Shown: piece after piece, positions 35,551 to 42,629 of the stretch | Layout: each line of letters opens with the position of its first letter | Position numbering within the stretch: the first letter of the stretch is position 1 | DNA from: DTHT01 sp037444625 | GTDB taxonomy: Bacteria > Acidobacteriota > Terriglobia > Bryobacterales > Bryobacteraceae | Length of the DNA stretch: 64,000 nt | Assembly: GCA_037444625.1 (NCBI GenBank) | Contig: JBBIMA010000022.1 | Location: forward strand, 1 to 64,000 | Reading direction: 5' to 3' | Translations under genes and position numbers: made by a program | The notes under the pieces: model-generated | What the model saw: only the letters and a program-made list of their open reading frames with translations | What the model was told of the DNA's origin: nothing | The model's database searches: none

Positions 35551-36384
35551 TCAGCGGGGCAGGTTCTTCTCGACTTCCGGCGGCACGGCGAAAGTGACCT
35601 GGATGGGGATCTGCTGGTTGGTGGGCTCGACCCGCACCGTCACGGTCGTGGTCGGCTTGGGAGCCCTGTCGCGCGGCTCGATGCGCAGCAGCAGCCGCGT
35701 GCTCTGTTTGGAGGCCAACTCCTCCTGCTCCAGGCGAGCCTCGAATCCGGGGAAGCCGTTGTAATCCAGCTTCAGCCTCACCGGGCCGGGCAGGTTGTTG
35801 GTGATCGTCACCTGATCGGAAGCCGTCTCGTAGCTGCTCAAGCGAACCGCCGTCTTGTCCGCGCTGACCTGGTTCAGCAGGGCGGCGGCCTGCGCCGGGT
35901 TGGCCGGAATCGAGGAAAGCGAGAAGGGCGCCGAGCCGCCCTCCGGCCCGGCTTTCATGGGACCGAAGGGAGACTGCTTGCGCGCGTCGGGGTCCACATA
36001 CCACCACCACTGCCCCTGCTCCAACTTCCAGAGCGTGGTGAGAGGCACTTTGACCGGCATCTTGCCGATGCCGGGAGCGATGAAATCGGTGTCCACGGTC
36101 ACCACGGCGCGGGCCCGGGTGAACTGGTCGGTGTAAAGGATGCGGACGATCTCGAAGCCGCGGTAGCGGGTCTTTTCGGCCGCGAAGAAGGCGTCCTTGC
36201 TGTCCTCGGCGACCGCCTGGTCGGCCTGCCGGAACTTGCCTTCCACATGGCACTGGAAGAAAAAGCGGATGCGAGCGCGGAGGGCCTCGTCAACCTCGGG
36301 AGGGGCCTTTTCGAACAGCTCGGCCGCGGTTTGCCCGCCTAAGGAAACAGCCAGCCAAAGCGCCGGCCACAGGAATCGTACCAT
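35551..36384 (-). CDS. Exported hypothetical protein with beta-sandwich-like C-terminus
   Basis: 277 residues from the ATG at 36384, with signal peptide MVRFLWPALWLAVSLGGQT. The N-terminal half (EVDEALRARIRFFFQCHVEGKFRQA) resembles small secreted domains with Trp/Tyr-rich strands (LEQGQWWWYVDPD). The C-terminal half (VTITNNLPGPVRLKL, TTTVTVRVEPTNQQIPIQVTF) looks like an Ig-like or DUF1573-like beta-sandwich. I cannot assign a function. A TACAAT box 9 nt before the start suggests an almost leaderless mRNA. Confidence 0.65.
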   Translation of the reverse strand: MVRFLWPALWLAVSLGGQTAAELFEKAPPEVDEALRARIRFFFQCHVEGKFRQADQAVAEDSKDAFFAAEKTRYRGFEIVRILYTDQFTRARAVVTVDTDFIAPGIGKMPVKVPLTTLWKLEQGQWWWYVDPDARKQSPFGPMKAGPEGGSAPFSLSSIPANPAQAAALLNQVSADKTAVRLSSYETASDQVTITNNLPGPVRLKLDYNGFPGFEARLEQEELASKQSTRLLLRIEPRDRAPKPTTTVTVRVEPTNQQIPIQVTFAVPPEVEKNLPR

Positions 36385-36393
36385 GCCGTTTCT

Positions 36394-36399
36394 ATTGTA
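36394..36399 (-). promoter_or_regulatory. Putative -10 box TACAAT 9 nt before a start codon
   Basis: On the minus strand TACAAT precedes the ATG at 36384 by 9 nt, so transcription would begin within about 3 nt of the start codon. No -35 was found. Confidence 0.4.
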
Positions 36400-36415
36400 G
36401 CGCCGCCGAGCGCGC

Positions 36416-36997
36416 TCACTGGGACAGAACGATGGGACGGATCGCGCCTCCCGGCGAGCCGCTTGCGCCTGGGCAACGGCGGCCTTCCAGTTCGGCCAGA
36501 CGGCGCTCGAGAGCCTCCAGGCGGCGCAGCAACTCATCCAGGTCGGCCGCCCGCGCCGCGGGACCGTCCAGGGAGACGCGCGTGACCCCGGCCGCGGGCT
36601 TGTCTTTCTCATCCATCCGGCGGCCATGGCCCTGATCCCACCACAGGGTGGACTCGATGGCGTACTTGGCCACGATGTCCAGCAAGGCCAGAACGTTGAC
36701 CGCCTCCTGCTTGCTGAAGCCGCGCGTTTCGCCGTTGAAGGTCATGGTGGCCTTGTCCATGTTGATCAGGTAGGTCTGGGTGGACAACGGCTTGTAAGTG
36801 CCGCTCTGGCGGTCCCGCTCGCCCTTGGAAATCACCCAAGTCAGCTCGTGCTTCACCGAATTCCAAGTGACCGATTCCAGCCGCCGCGGGCTGCGGTCGG
36901 GTTTGGCTTCGGGCGTCCGTTCCTGGGCGCAACCCAGGGCGGACAGCGCCAGCAAGGCCGCCGAGTGCGTTAGAAGACGACCAAAAGCGGATGACAT
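36416..36997 (-). CDS. Exported hypothetical protein with C-terminal coiled coil
   Basis: 193 residues from the ATG at 36997, supported by a strong ribosome binding site (GGAGAGGGAG). Signal peptide MSSAFGRLLTHSAALLALSALGCAQE has a cysteine at the cleavage point but not a canonical lipobox. The middle part is beta-rich with GTYKPLSTQTYLINMDKATMT. The segment DLDELLRRLEALERRLAELEG is a short coiled coil near the C-terminus. Family not recognised. It is followed by the other exported hypothetical gene after 31 nt. Confidence 0.65.
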   Translation of the reverse strand: MSSAFGRLLTHSAALLALSALGCAQERTPEAKPDRSPRRLESVTWNSVKHELTWVISKGERDRQSGTYKPLSTQTYLINMDKATMTFNGETRGFSKQEAVNVLALLDIVAKYAIESTLWWDQGHGRRMDEKDKPAAGVTRVSLDGPAARAADLDELLRRLEALERRLAELEGRRCPGASGSPGGAIRPIVLSQ

Positions 36998-37387
36998 ACT
37001 CCCTCTCCAAGACGAGCCCGGCCGCCGACCGGGACCACTGCTCCGACATCCATCAAACCCGGGACCGAGCGAAACGGCGCGCCCCCCGGAGTCATGTCTC
37101 CAGGGTAGCACAGGGGTGGGACCGGGGAGGGCGTCCCACCCAGGATGTTGCATTAATCAACACCGGGGCGTCCATCCGGCGGTGGGTTAGGTTCCCCACC
37201 TGATCGCCGCACATTGGGTGAGGATCCCGCAAGGGAGGCTGCGGCGGGCCGGGGAGATCCGAGCTTTTCCCGAGAGAAAGCCGGAGGCGGGCCGGGCGGA
37301 ACGATTGGCCTGCCGATTGCATCACCGGCTGTTCGGCTACCGGTTTGTGCGGGATTCGAGCGGACCCGGTGTGCAACGACCCGGCCG
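36998..37387. promoter_or_regulatory. 390-bp divergent intergenic region with three inverted repeats
   Basis: No open frame here looks coding. Inverted repeats are visible. GGGTGGGAC (37114-37122) pairs with GTCCCACCC (37133-37141), a perfect 9-bp stem with 10-nt loop. TGTTG-CATTAAT-CAACA lies at 37146-37162. GGTGGG/CCCACC (37181-37186 with 37195-37200) forms a 6-bp stem. The region separates the exported-protein gene (minus) from the redox-island operon (plus), so it should hold promoters and control sites for both. No riboswitch class was recognised. Confidence 0.5.
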
Positions 37388-37834
37388 ATGGATACGGTCC
37401 AACTGGCGATCGCAGATGCGGCTTACGCGGCGGCGTTGCGGGAACTGCTGGAGCGCAGCGGTGCGGGGGAGGTGTGCGCGGTCGAGGCGCCGGACCCCGG
37501 CCGGGCAGGAGTGATCGTGGTGGACGCGGAAGCCTTCGCGCGGCTGCCGCTGCCTTTGGCCCACCCGGAACGGGTGGTGCTGATCACGCGCAACGATCCC
37601 GAACAGCTTCGCCGAGCCTGGAACGCAGGCATACGCTCGGTGGTATTCTGTAATGACCCTCTGAATACGGCGGTGCTGGCGATCCTGGCCGCCGGACTGC
37701 GCCGCAGCGATCCGGCCAAAGCGGCGGCGGGGCCGTGCGCCGGAGCGACCGGGCGGGAGAGATCCGTCGGGGCCGGGCAGCGGCCGGTGGAACGAGACGG
37801 GCATCAGCCCAAGGGACGCGACAAGAGGGGCTAG
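37388..37834 (+). CDS. Degenerate receiver-like protein
   Basis: 148 residues. Residues 1-106 have the alternating beta-alpha pattern of a response-regulator receiver, with an Asp at position 46 (VIVVDAEAF), a Thr at 67 (VLITRNDPEQLRRAWNAG) and the beta5-alpha5 stretch SVVFCNDPLNTAVLAIL. The conserved Lys-Pro of true receivers is replaced by Asn-Asp-Pro and the N-terminal acidic pair is not obvious, so phosphorylation is doubtful. The last 40 residues are basic and disordered. There is no DNA-binding domain. It leads the rightward redox-island operon, with the next ATG 1 nt after its stop. Confidence 0.6.
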   Translation: MDTVQLAIADAAYAAALRELLERSGAGEVCAVEAPDPGRAGVIVVDAEAFARLPLPLAHPERVVLITRNDPEQLRRAWNAGIRSVVFCNDPLNTAVLAILAAGLRRSDPAKAAAGPCAGATGRERSVGAGQRPVERDGHQPKGRDKRG

Positions 37835-37835
37835 C

Positions 37836-38192
37836 ATGAGGACGAGGCTTCAGGAGCTGGAGGCGATCGTTCGCAGCCGGGTGTGCCGCGAATGCGACGT
37901 GCGGAGCCCGCAGGGAGCTTGCGGCCTGGAAGAGTCCGAGCGCTGCCGGCTCTTCGAGCTGTTCCCGCTGGTGGCGCAGGCGATTCTGGCGACCGACAGC
38001 GACCAGATCGAAGATTACCTTCGGGCGATCCGCGAAAACGTCTGCTCGGTGTGCCTGGACCAGCGCCTGGACGGCAGTTGCGCGCTCCGCGAGCAGACGC
38101 GATGCGCCCTGGACTCCTACCTGGTCGAGATCGTGCAGGCCATCGAGGAGGCTACGGGCAAGAGGTTTCGGCGTGAGAATCTGACGGCGTAG
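37836..38192 (+). CDS. Small protein with duplicated C-X2-C-X8-C-X7-C motif
   Basis: 118 residues containing two exact copies of a four-cysteine pattern: C17-C20-C29-C37 and C70-C73-C82-C90, each followed by a helix (LFPLVAQAILATDSD and DSYLVEIVQAIEEATG). The copies are clearly internal repeats (VCRECDVRSPQGAC and VCSVCLDQRLDGSC). Each set could bind Zn or an Fe-S cluster; the position before multihaem cytochromes suggests a redox or maturation role. There is no signal peptide, so it would be cytoplasmic. Family not recognised with certainty. Confidence 0.7.
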   Translation: MRTRLQELEAIVRSRVCRECDVRSPQGACGLEESERCRLFELFPLVAQAILATDSDQIEDYLRAIRENVCSVCLDQRLDGSCALREQTRCALDSYLVEIVQAIEEATGKRFRRENLTA

Positions 38193-38243
38193 GAGCGGTC
38201 GCGCGAGCGCGGCGGCCGCTCCCGATCTGAAGGTTGAGCAACC

Positions 38244-38525
38244 ATGAACCTGATGCCGCTATTGGTCGGATGGGCCGTTCTGGCGGCCGTGATTGTCATC
38301 CTGCTGATTTATCGCTCGCGCCTGGCGCGGCAGGAGGAGGAAGGCCTGCACGTGCTGGAGGGCGACGTCTCGAAGGTTTCTCAACAAATGACGGTGGCCC
38401 AGAAGTTGGATGCGGTGGACCGCTGGGGCAAGATCCTCACCGTCCTGGCGCTCCTGTACGGGCTGGCGCTGCTCGGGCTGTTCCTCTGGGACGCCTGGGA
38501 GCGTTCCAGCCGGGGAGCTCTCTGA
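38244..38525 (+). CDS. Small two-helix membrane protein
   Basis: 93 residues with a membrane helix at about 5-22 (LLVGWAVLAAVIVILLIY), a charged central part (VSKVSQQMTVAQKLDAVDRWG) and a second helix at about 64-82 (ILTVLALLYGLALLGLFLW). It is preceded by GAAGG and followed by the multihaem cytochrome gene 14 nt later. It probably is an accessory subunit of the membrane redox complex. No motifs are recognised. Confidence 0.65.
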   Translation: MNLMPLLVGWAVLAAVIVILLIYRSRLARQEEEGLHVLEGDVSKVSQQMTVAQKLDAVDRWGKILTVLALLYGLALLGLFLWDAWERSSRGAL

Positions 38526-38539
38526 GCCGGGCTGAGCAG

Positions 38540-40240
38540 ATGCCGGCGCGGTGGCCCATGGGGTTCCCGGCGACAGCGGCCGCGCTGGCATGGCTCCTGG
38601 CGGGCGCCGCCTCCCTGGGCGCCCAGGCGCCGGAGTGCCGGAGTTGCCACGAGCAGGCCCGGCCGGCGGCCGGCTCGGCCCATGCGCCGCTGGCCTGCGC
38701 TCGATGCCATCCCGGCCGGGGGACCTATCCCCATCCGAGCGGCCTGCAAACCCTCTCCTGCGGCACCTGCCACGCCGCAGTCCTCGGCGAGCAACGGCGC
38801 AGCGGGCACGCCGAAGCCGCACGGCGGGGCGAAGCCGGAGCGCCGACCTGCGAGATCTGTCACGGCGGAGCGCACGAGGCGAAGCCGGCCCGCTCGGAGG
38901 AGTTCCACCGCGCGGTGCCCGAGCTTTGCGGGATGTGTCATAGCCGGGAGGCCGGGCAGTTCCAAGCCTCCGTGCACGGGGCAGCCCTGGCACGAGGGGT
39001 ACGCGAAGCGCCGGTGTGCACGAGCTGTCACGGCGAGCACTCGATCCAGCCGCCCGGCAGCCGGGAGTCGCTGGTCTCTGGCGCCCGCATTCCGGAGACC
39101 TGCGGGCGGTGCCACGGCGACCTCAGGCTGAGCCGCAAATTCGGGCTGCCCGCCGACCGGCTGGTGAGCTTCCAGGAATCCTTTCACGGCCTGGCGGCCA
39201 AGGCCGGTTCACAGACGGTGGCCAATTGCGCGAGCTGTCACGGGGCGCACGACATTCTGCCCTCCTCGGATCCGCGCTCGCGAGTTCACCCGCGCAACCT
39301 GGCGGCCACCTGCGGGCGCTGCCATCCCGGCGCCGGCCGCCGCTTCGCTCTGGGCCCGATCCACCAGGTGGCCGGGCGGGGCGAGACGACGGCGGTCAGG
39401 TGGGCGCGCGGCTTTTATCAGATCCTGATCCCGGTCACCATCGGGTTCATGCTGTTGCACAACCTGGGCGACTGGCTGCGCAAGACGCTGGGGCGATTGC
39501 GCGGGGCGGCGTCCGGGGTGCGGGCCGGCGCCCTCTCCCTCCGGATGCTGCCCATCGAGCGGATCCAGCACGCCTTGCTGGCGGTCTCTTTCCTGGTGCT
39601 GGTGTGGACGGGCTTCGCCCTGAAGTATCCCGAGCAATGGTGGGCGTGGCCGCTGGTGCGCTGGGAGTCGGCCTTCCCCCTGCGAGGGATCCTGCACCGT
39701 ATAGCGGCGGTGGCGTTGATGGCGACCGCCGCGCTTCACGTCGTCACGCTGATCGCGGACCGGCGGCTGCGCCGGCGTTGGTCCTCGCTCTGGCCGCGGC
39801 GGGCGGATCTGGCCGAAGGCCTGGCCGCGCTGGCTTACAATCTGGGGCTGAGCGATCGCCGGCCCTTGCTCTCCGAGCACAGTTACGTGGAGAAGGTCGA
39901 GTACTGGGCGGTGGTCTGGGGCACGGCGGTGATGATCGCCAGCGGAGCCCTGCTGTGGGCGAACGATTTTGTGCTGGCCTGGCTGCCCAAGAGCCTGATT
40001 GACCTGGCTGCGACGGTGCACCTGTACGAGGCGGTGCTGGCCGCGCTGGCCATTGTGGTCTGGCACTTCTACACCGTGATTTTCGATCCCGAAATCTACC
40101 CTGTGGACCCTGCCTGGCTGACCGGTTACAGCCCGCGGCGCCGGCAGGCCGCCGCCGCAGCCCCCGAGCAGGCCACCGGGCCGGCCGTCGAGGCGGCCCC
40201 GCAGGAGTCCGGCAAGGAACAGCATGATACGGTTGGCTGA
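38540..40240 (+). CDS. Nine-haem cytochrome c fused to a membrane cytochrome b module
   Basis: 566 residues from the ATG at 38540. The signal peptide (FPATAAALAWLLAGAASLGAQ) is followed by nine CxxCH motifs: CRSCH, CARCH, CGTCH, CEICH, CGMCH, CTSCH, CGRCH, CASCH and CGRCH. The C-terminal third has five membrane helices of the cytochrome b561/formate-dehydrogenase-gamma type, with histidines in QHALLAVSF, LHRIAAVAL, LHVVTL, VHLYEA and VVWHFYT. This architecture would carry electrons between quinol in the membrane and periplasmic haems. The next gene overlaps by 17 nt. The electron acceptor is unknown. Confidence 0.85.
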   Translation: MPARWPMGFPATAAALAWLLAGAASLGAQAPECRSCHEQARPAAGSAHAPLACARCHPGRGTYPHPSGLQTLSCGTCHAAVLGEQRRSGHAEAARRGEAGAPTCEICHGGAHEAKPARSEEFHRAVPELCGMCHSREAGQFQASVHGAALARGVREAPVCTSCHGEHSIQPPGSRESLVSGARIPETCGRCHGDLRLSRKFGLPADRLVSFQESFHGLAAKAGSQTVANCASCHGAHDILPSSDPRSRVHPRNLAATCGRCHPGAGRRFALGPIHQVAGRGETTAVRWARGFYQILIPVTIGFMLLHNLGDWLRKTLGRLRGAASGVRAGALSLRMLPIERIQHALLAVSFLVLVWTGFALKYPEQWWAWPLVRWESAFPLRGILHRIAAVALMATAALHVVTLIADRRLRRRWSSLWPRRADLAEGLAALAYNLGLSDRRPLLSEHSYVEKVEYWAVVWGTAVMIASGALLWANDFVLAWLPKSLIDLAATVHLYEAVLAALAIVVWHFYTVIFDPEIYPVDPAWLTGYSPRRRQAAAAAPEQATGPAVEAAPQESGKEQHDTVG

Positions 40241-41678
40241 GCGCGGCCTCCGGGGCTGGCTTTCACCCCTGGTTTATCTGTCGAGCAACGCCATCAGCCT
40301 GCTGGGCGTGGTGGCGGTGACCAGCGCCTCGGTGCTCTGGCTGTTGCAGTTGCCGACCTTCCTGCGGGGAGAGGTGGACAACCCCTATGCCGGGATCCTC
40401 ACTTTCCTGGTGCTGCCCGGCGTCTTCTTCGCAGGGCTGGCGCTGATTCCCGCGGGAATGATCCGGCAGGTGCGCCTGCGGCGCAAGCGCGGCGAGCCGG
40501 CCGAAGGGTTCCCGGCCCTGGAGTGGGGCAGCCGGGAGGTGCGCCGGCTGCTCACCTTCATCGGGGTGACGACCGCCGCCAACCTGGTGATCGGCTCGCA
40601 GCTCACCTACCGGGCCGTGCACTACATGGACAGCGTGACCTTCTGCGGCAAGACCTGTCACAAGGTGATGGCGCCGGAGTTCGCCGCCTACCAGGGTTCG
40701 CCGCACTCGCGGGTGGCCTGCGTGGCCTGCCACATCGGCCCCGGAGCGAGCTGGTTCGTGCGCAGCAAGCTCTCCGGAACAGGCCAGGTGTTCGCCACTC
40801 TGTTCAACACCTACCCGCGGCCGATTCCCACGCCGGTGGCCAACCTGCGTCCCGCCCGGGAGACCTGCGAACAATGCCACTGGCCGCAGAAATTCGCGCC
40901 CGACCGCTTGCGGATCATCAGCAAATTCGCCGACGACGAAGCCAACAGCCGGACGGTGACCGTGCTGCTGATGCGCATCGGGGGCGGGCATGAGAGGCGG
41001 GGCATCCACGGGGCGCACCTGGATCCGGGAGTGGCCATCGAGTACGCCCACGCCGACCCCGGGCGGCAGAACATCCCCTGGGTACGCTACCGCAACGCCG
41101 TGACCGGGCGCAGCACGGTCTACCTGGCCGCCGACGCCACGCCGGAAAGCGTCAGCCGCCTTCCCCGGCGCCTGATGGACTGCATGGACTGCCACAACCG
41201 CCCGACCCACGCCTTCGAGCTGCCGGAAGCGGCGCTGGATCGGGCCATGGCGACCGGGCTGATCTCCCCCTCTCTGCCGGGCATCAAGAAGCTCGGGGCC
41301 GAGCTGCTCAAGAAGGAGTACGCCGGGCATGAGGCGGCCGCGGCGCTGATCCCCGCCGCCCTCGAGCAACATTATCGGGGGCGGCAGCCGGCCCTCTACG
41401 CCAAGAACCGGGCTGAAATTCTGCGCGCAGCGCGGGCCCTGGTGGCCATCTACCAGCGCAACGTCTTCCCCGCCATGAAAGTCACCTGGGGCGTCTACCC
41501 CAATAACATCGGGCATATGGACTTCCCGGGCTGCTTCCGCTGCCACGACGACCGCAACGGCGGCGACGGACGCAAGATCACACAGGATTGCGACGCCTGC
41601 CATCGCGTGCTGGCCATAGAAGAGCCGTCTCCCAATATCCTCACCGAGCTGGGGTTGAGCCAGGCCGACGGGCGCTGA
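40224..41678 (+). CDS. NapC/NirT-like membrane-anchored multihaem cytochrome c
   Basis: 484 residues. Membrane helices are at about 15-45, 55-75 and 110-125, the last followed directly by the haem domain. Five CxxCH motifs (CVACH, CEQCH, CMDCH, CFRCH, CDACH) and one CX3CH (CGKTCH) near residue 140 are visible. TYRAVHYMDSVTFCGKTCHKVM and PARETCEQCHWP resemble quinol-oxidising NapC/NrfH-type proteins of Acidobacteriota and Geobacter. It overlaps the nine-haem cytochrome gene by 17 nt, which implies a joint complex passing electrons from quinol to a periplasmic partner. Confidence 0.85.
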   Translation: MIRLAERGLRGWLSPLVYLSSNAISLLGVVAVTSASVLWLLQLPTFLRGEVDNPYAGILTFLVLPGVFFAGLALIPAGMIRQVRLRRKRGEPAEGFPALEWGSREVRRLLTFIGVTTAANLVIGSQLTYRAVHYMDSVTFCGKTCHKVMAPEFAAYQGSPHSRVACVACHIGPGASWFVRSKLSGTGQVFATLFNTYPRPIPTPVANLRPARETCEQCHWPQKFAPDRLRIISKFADDEANSRTVTVLLMRIGGGHERRGIHGAHLDPGVAIEYAHADPGRQNIPWVRYRNAVTGRSTVYLAADATPESVSRLPRRLMDCMDCHNRPTHAFELPEAALDRAMATGLISPSLPGIKKLGAELLKKEYAGHEAAAALIPAALEQHYRGRQPALYAKNRAEILRAARALVAIYQRNVFPAMKVTWGVYPNNIGHMDFPGCFRCHDDRNGGDGRKITQDCDACHRVLAIEEPSPNILTELGLSQADGR

Positions 41679-41685
41679 GGCGGGT

Positions 41686-41691
41686 TACAAT
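41686..41691 (+). promoter_or_regulatory. Putative -10 box TACAAT of the universal stress protein gene
   Basis: TACAAT is 17 nt before the ATG at 41709, in the short gap after the NapC-like gene. A GAGG ribosome binding site follows. A TTGAGC 25 bp upstream is too far to be its -35. Confidence 0.35.
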
Positions 41692-41708
41692 TCCCAGTGA
41701 GGTCGCCC

Positions 41709-42578
41709 ATGCCCCCGCTCAACAGGATCCTGCTGCCGGTAGATTTCTCCGATCGCTGCCTAGGCTCGGCCCGCTATGCCTACGCGCTGGCCTCCCGGTA
41801 CGATGCGGAAATCCTGATGCTGCACGTGGTCGAGCCGATCCGTTACGAATTCAGCGCCCTGGAATTCGGCGGGACGGTGCTGACCGAGCTGGCCGCCAAC
41901 CGCACCGCCCTGGCCCGCCGCCGGCTGGAGGATTTCCTCCGGCAGGAGCTGGCCGGAGTGCGGCTGCGGCGGCTGATGCTGGAAGGCGACGCCGCCCAGA
42001 CCATTGTGGAAACGGCCCGCAAGGAGGAGGCGGGGCTGATCACCATGCCCACCCACGGCTACGGGCGGTTCCGCCGCTTCATTCTGGGTTCGGTGACCGC
42101 CAAGGTGCTGCACGACGCGCAGTGCCCGGTCTGGACAGGGGTCCATCTGGAGGAAACGCCCGCCGCCGCCTCGATCGCCCTGCGCACGGTGATGTGCGCG
42201 CTGGATCTGGGACCGCAGAGCGCCGAGCCGCTGGCCTGGGCGGCCGGGCTGGCGCGCGACTTCCAAGCCCGGCTGATCCTGATCCACGCTTATCCTTGCA
42301 TCGAGATGGAACCCGGCGGCGGCGAGCGGAACCTCAACGCCGGGCTGGCCCAAGCGGCGCGAGAAAAGCTGGAGAAGCTGCGGGAGGAATGCGGGGCCGA
42401 GGCCGAATTGGTGGTGGAATGCGGCGATCCGCCCAAGGTGGTCTGCGGCGCCGCCAGGCAGCACAACGCGGATCTGCTGGTGATCGGGCGAGGCTCGGCG
42501 GCGGGGATTTTCGGCCGGCTGCGCACCAACGCTTACGCCATCATCAGGGAATCGCCCTGCCCGGTGGTCAGCGTGTAA
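41709..42578 (+). CDS. Tandem-domain universal stress protein
   Basis: 289 residues from the ATG at 41709; a GTG at 41697 is possible. It has two UspA domains. The first starts ILLPVDFSDRCLGSARYAYALA and has the nucleotide motif MPTHGYGRFRRFILGSVT near residue 115. The second starts TVMCALDLGPQSAEPLAWAA and ends IGRGSAAGIFGRLRTNAYAII, with the same Gly-rich motif less conserved. Such proteins bind ATP and modulate metabolism under stress or anaerobiosis. It follows the cytochrome operon closely, which hints at redox-linked regulation. Confidence 0.88.
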   Translation: MPPLNRILLPVDFSDRCLGSARYAYALASRYDAEILMLHVVEPIRYEFSALEFGGTVLTELAANRTALARRRLEDFLRQELAGVRLRRLMLEGDAAQTIVETARKEEAGLITMPTHGYGRFRRFILGSVTAKVLHDAQCPVWTGVHLEETPAAASIALRTVMCALDLGPQSAEPLAWAAGLARDFQARLILIHAYPCIEMEPGGGERNLNAGLAQAAREKLEKLREECGAEAELVVECGDPPKVVCGAARQHNADLLVIGRGSAAGIFGRLRTNAYAIIRESPCPVVSV

Positions 42579-42582
42579 CGGC

Positions 42583-42618
42583 CCGCCCGCTCGCGCCGCG
42601 AGCTCGGGCCGCGGGCGG
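42583..42618. terminator. Hairpin between convergent genes, putative bidirectional terminator
   Basis: CCGCCCGC (42583-42590) pairs with GCGGGCGG (42611-42618) around a 20-nt loop that contains an inner CTCGC/GCGAG hairpin. It sits between the universal stress protein stop and the 19-haem cytochrome stop. There is no U-tract on either side. Confidence 0.45.
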
Positions 42619-42629
42619 CCGGAGGGGCC

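Noticed and set aside
37146..37162. An FNR binding site before the redox operon
   Set aside because: The half-sites are 1 base too close for the TTGAT-N4-ATCAA consensus; kept only as an unassigned dyad.
40630..40670. The CX3CH motif of the NapC-like protein as a broken haem site
   Set aside because: Related NapC-like proteins appear to carry this form in the first haem position, so it is more likely a family feature than damage.
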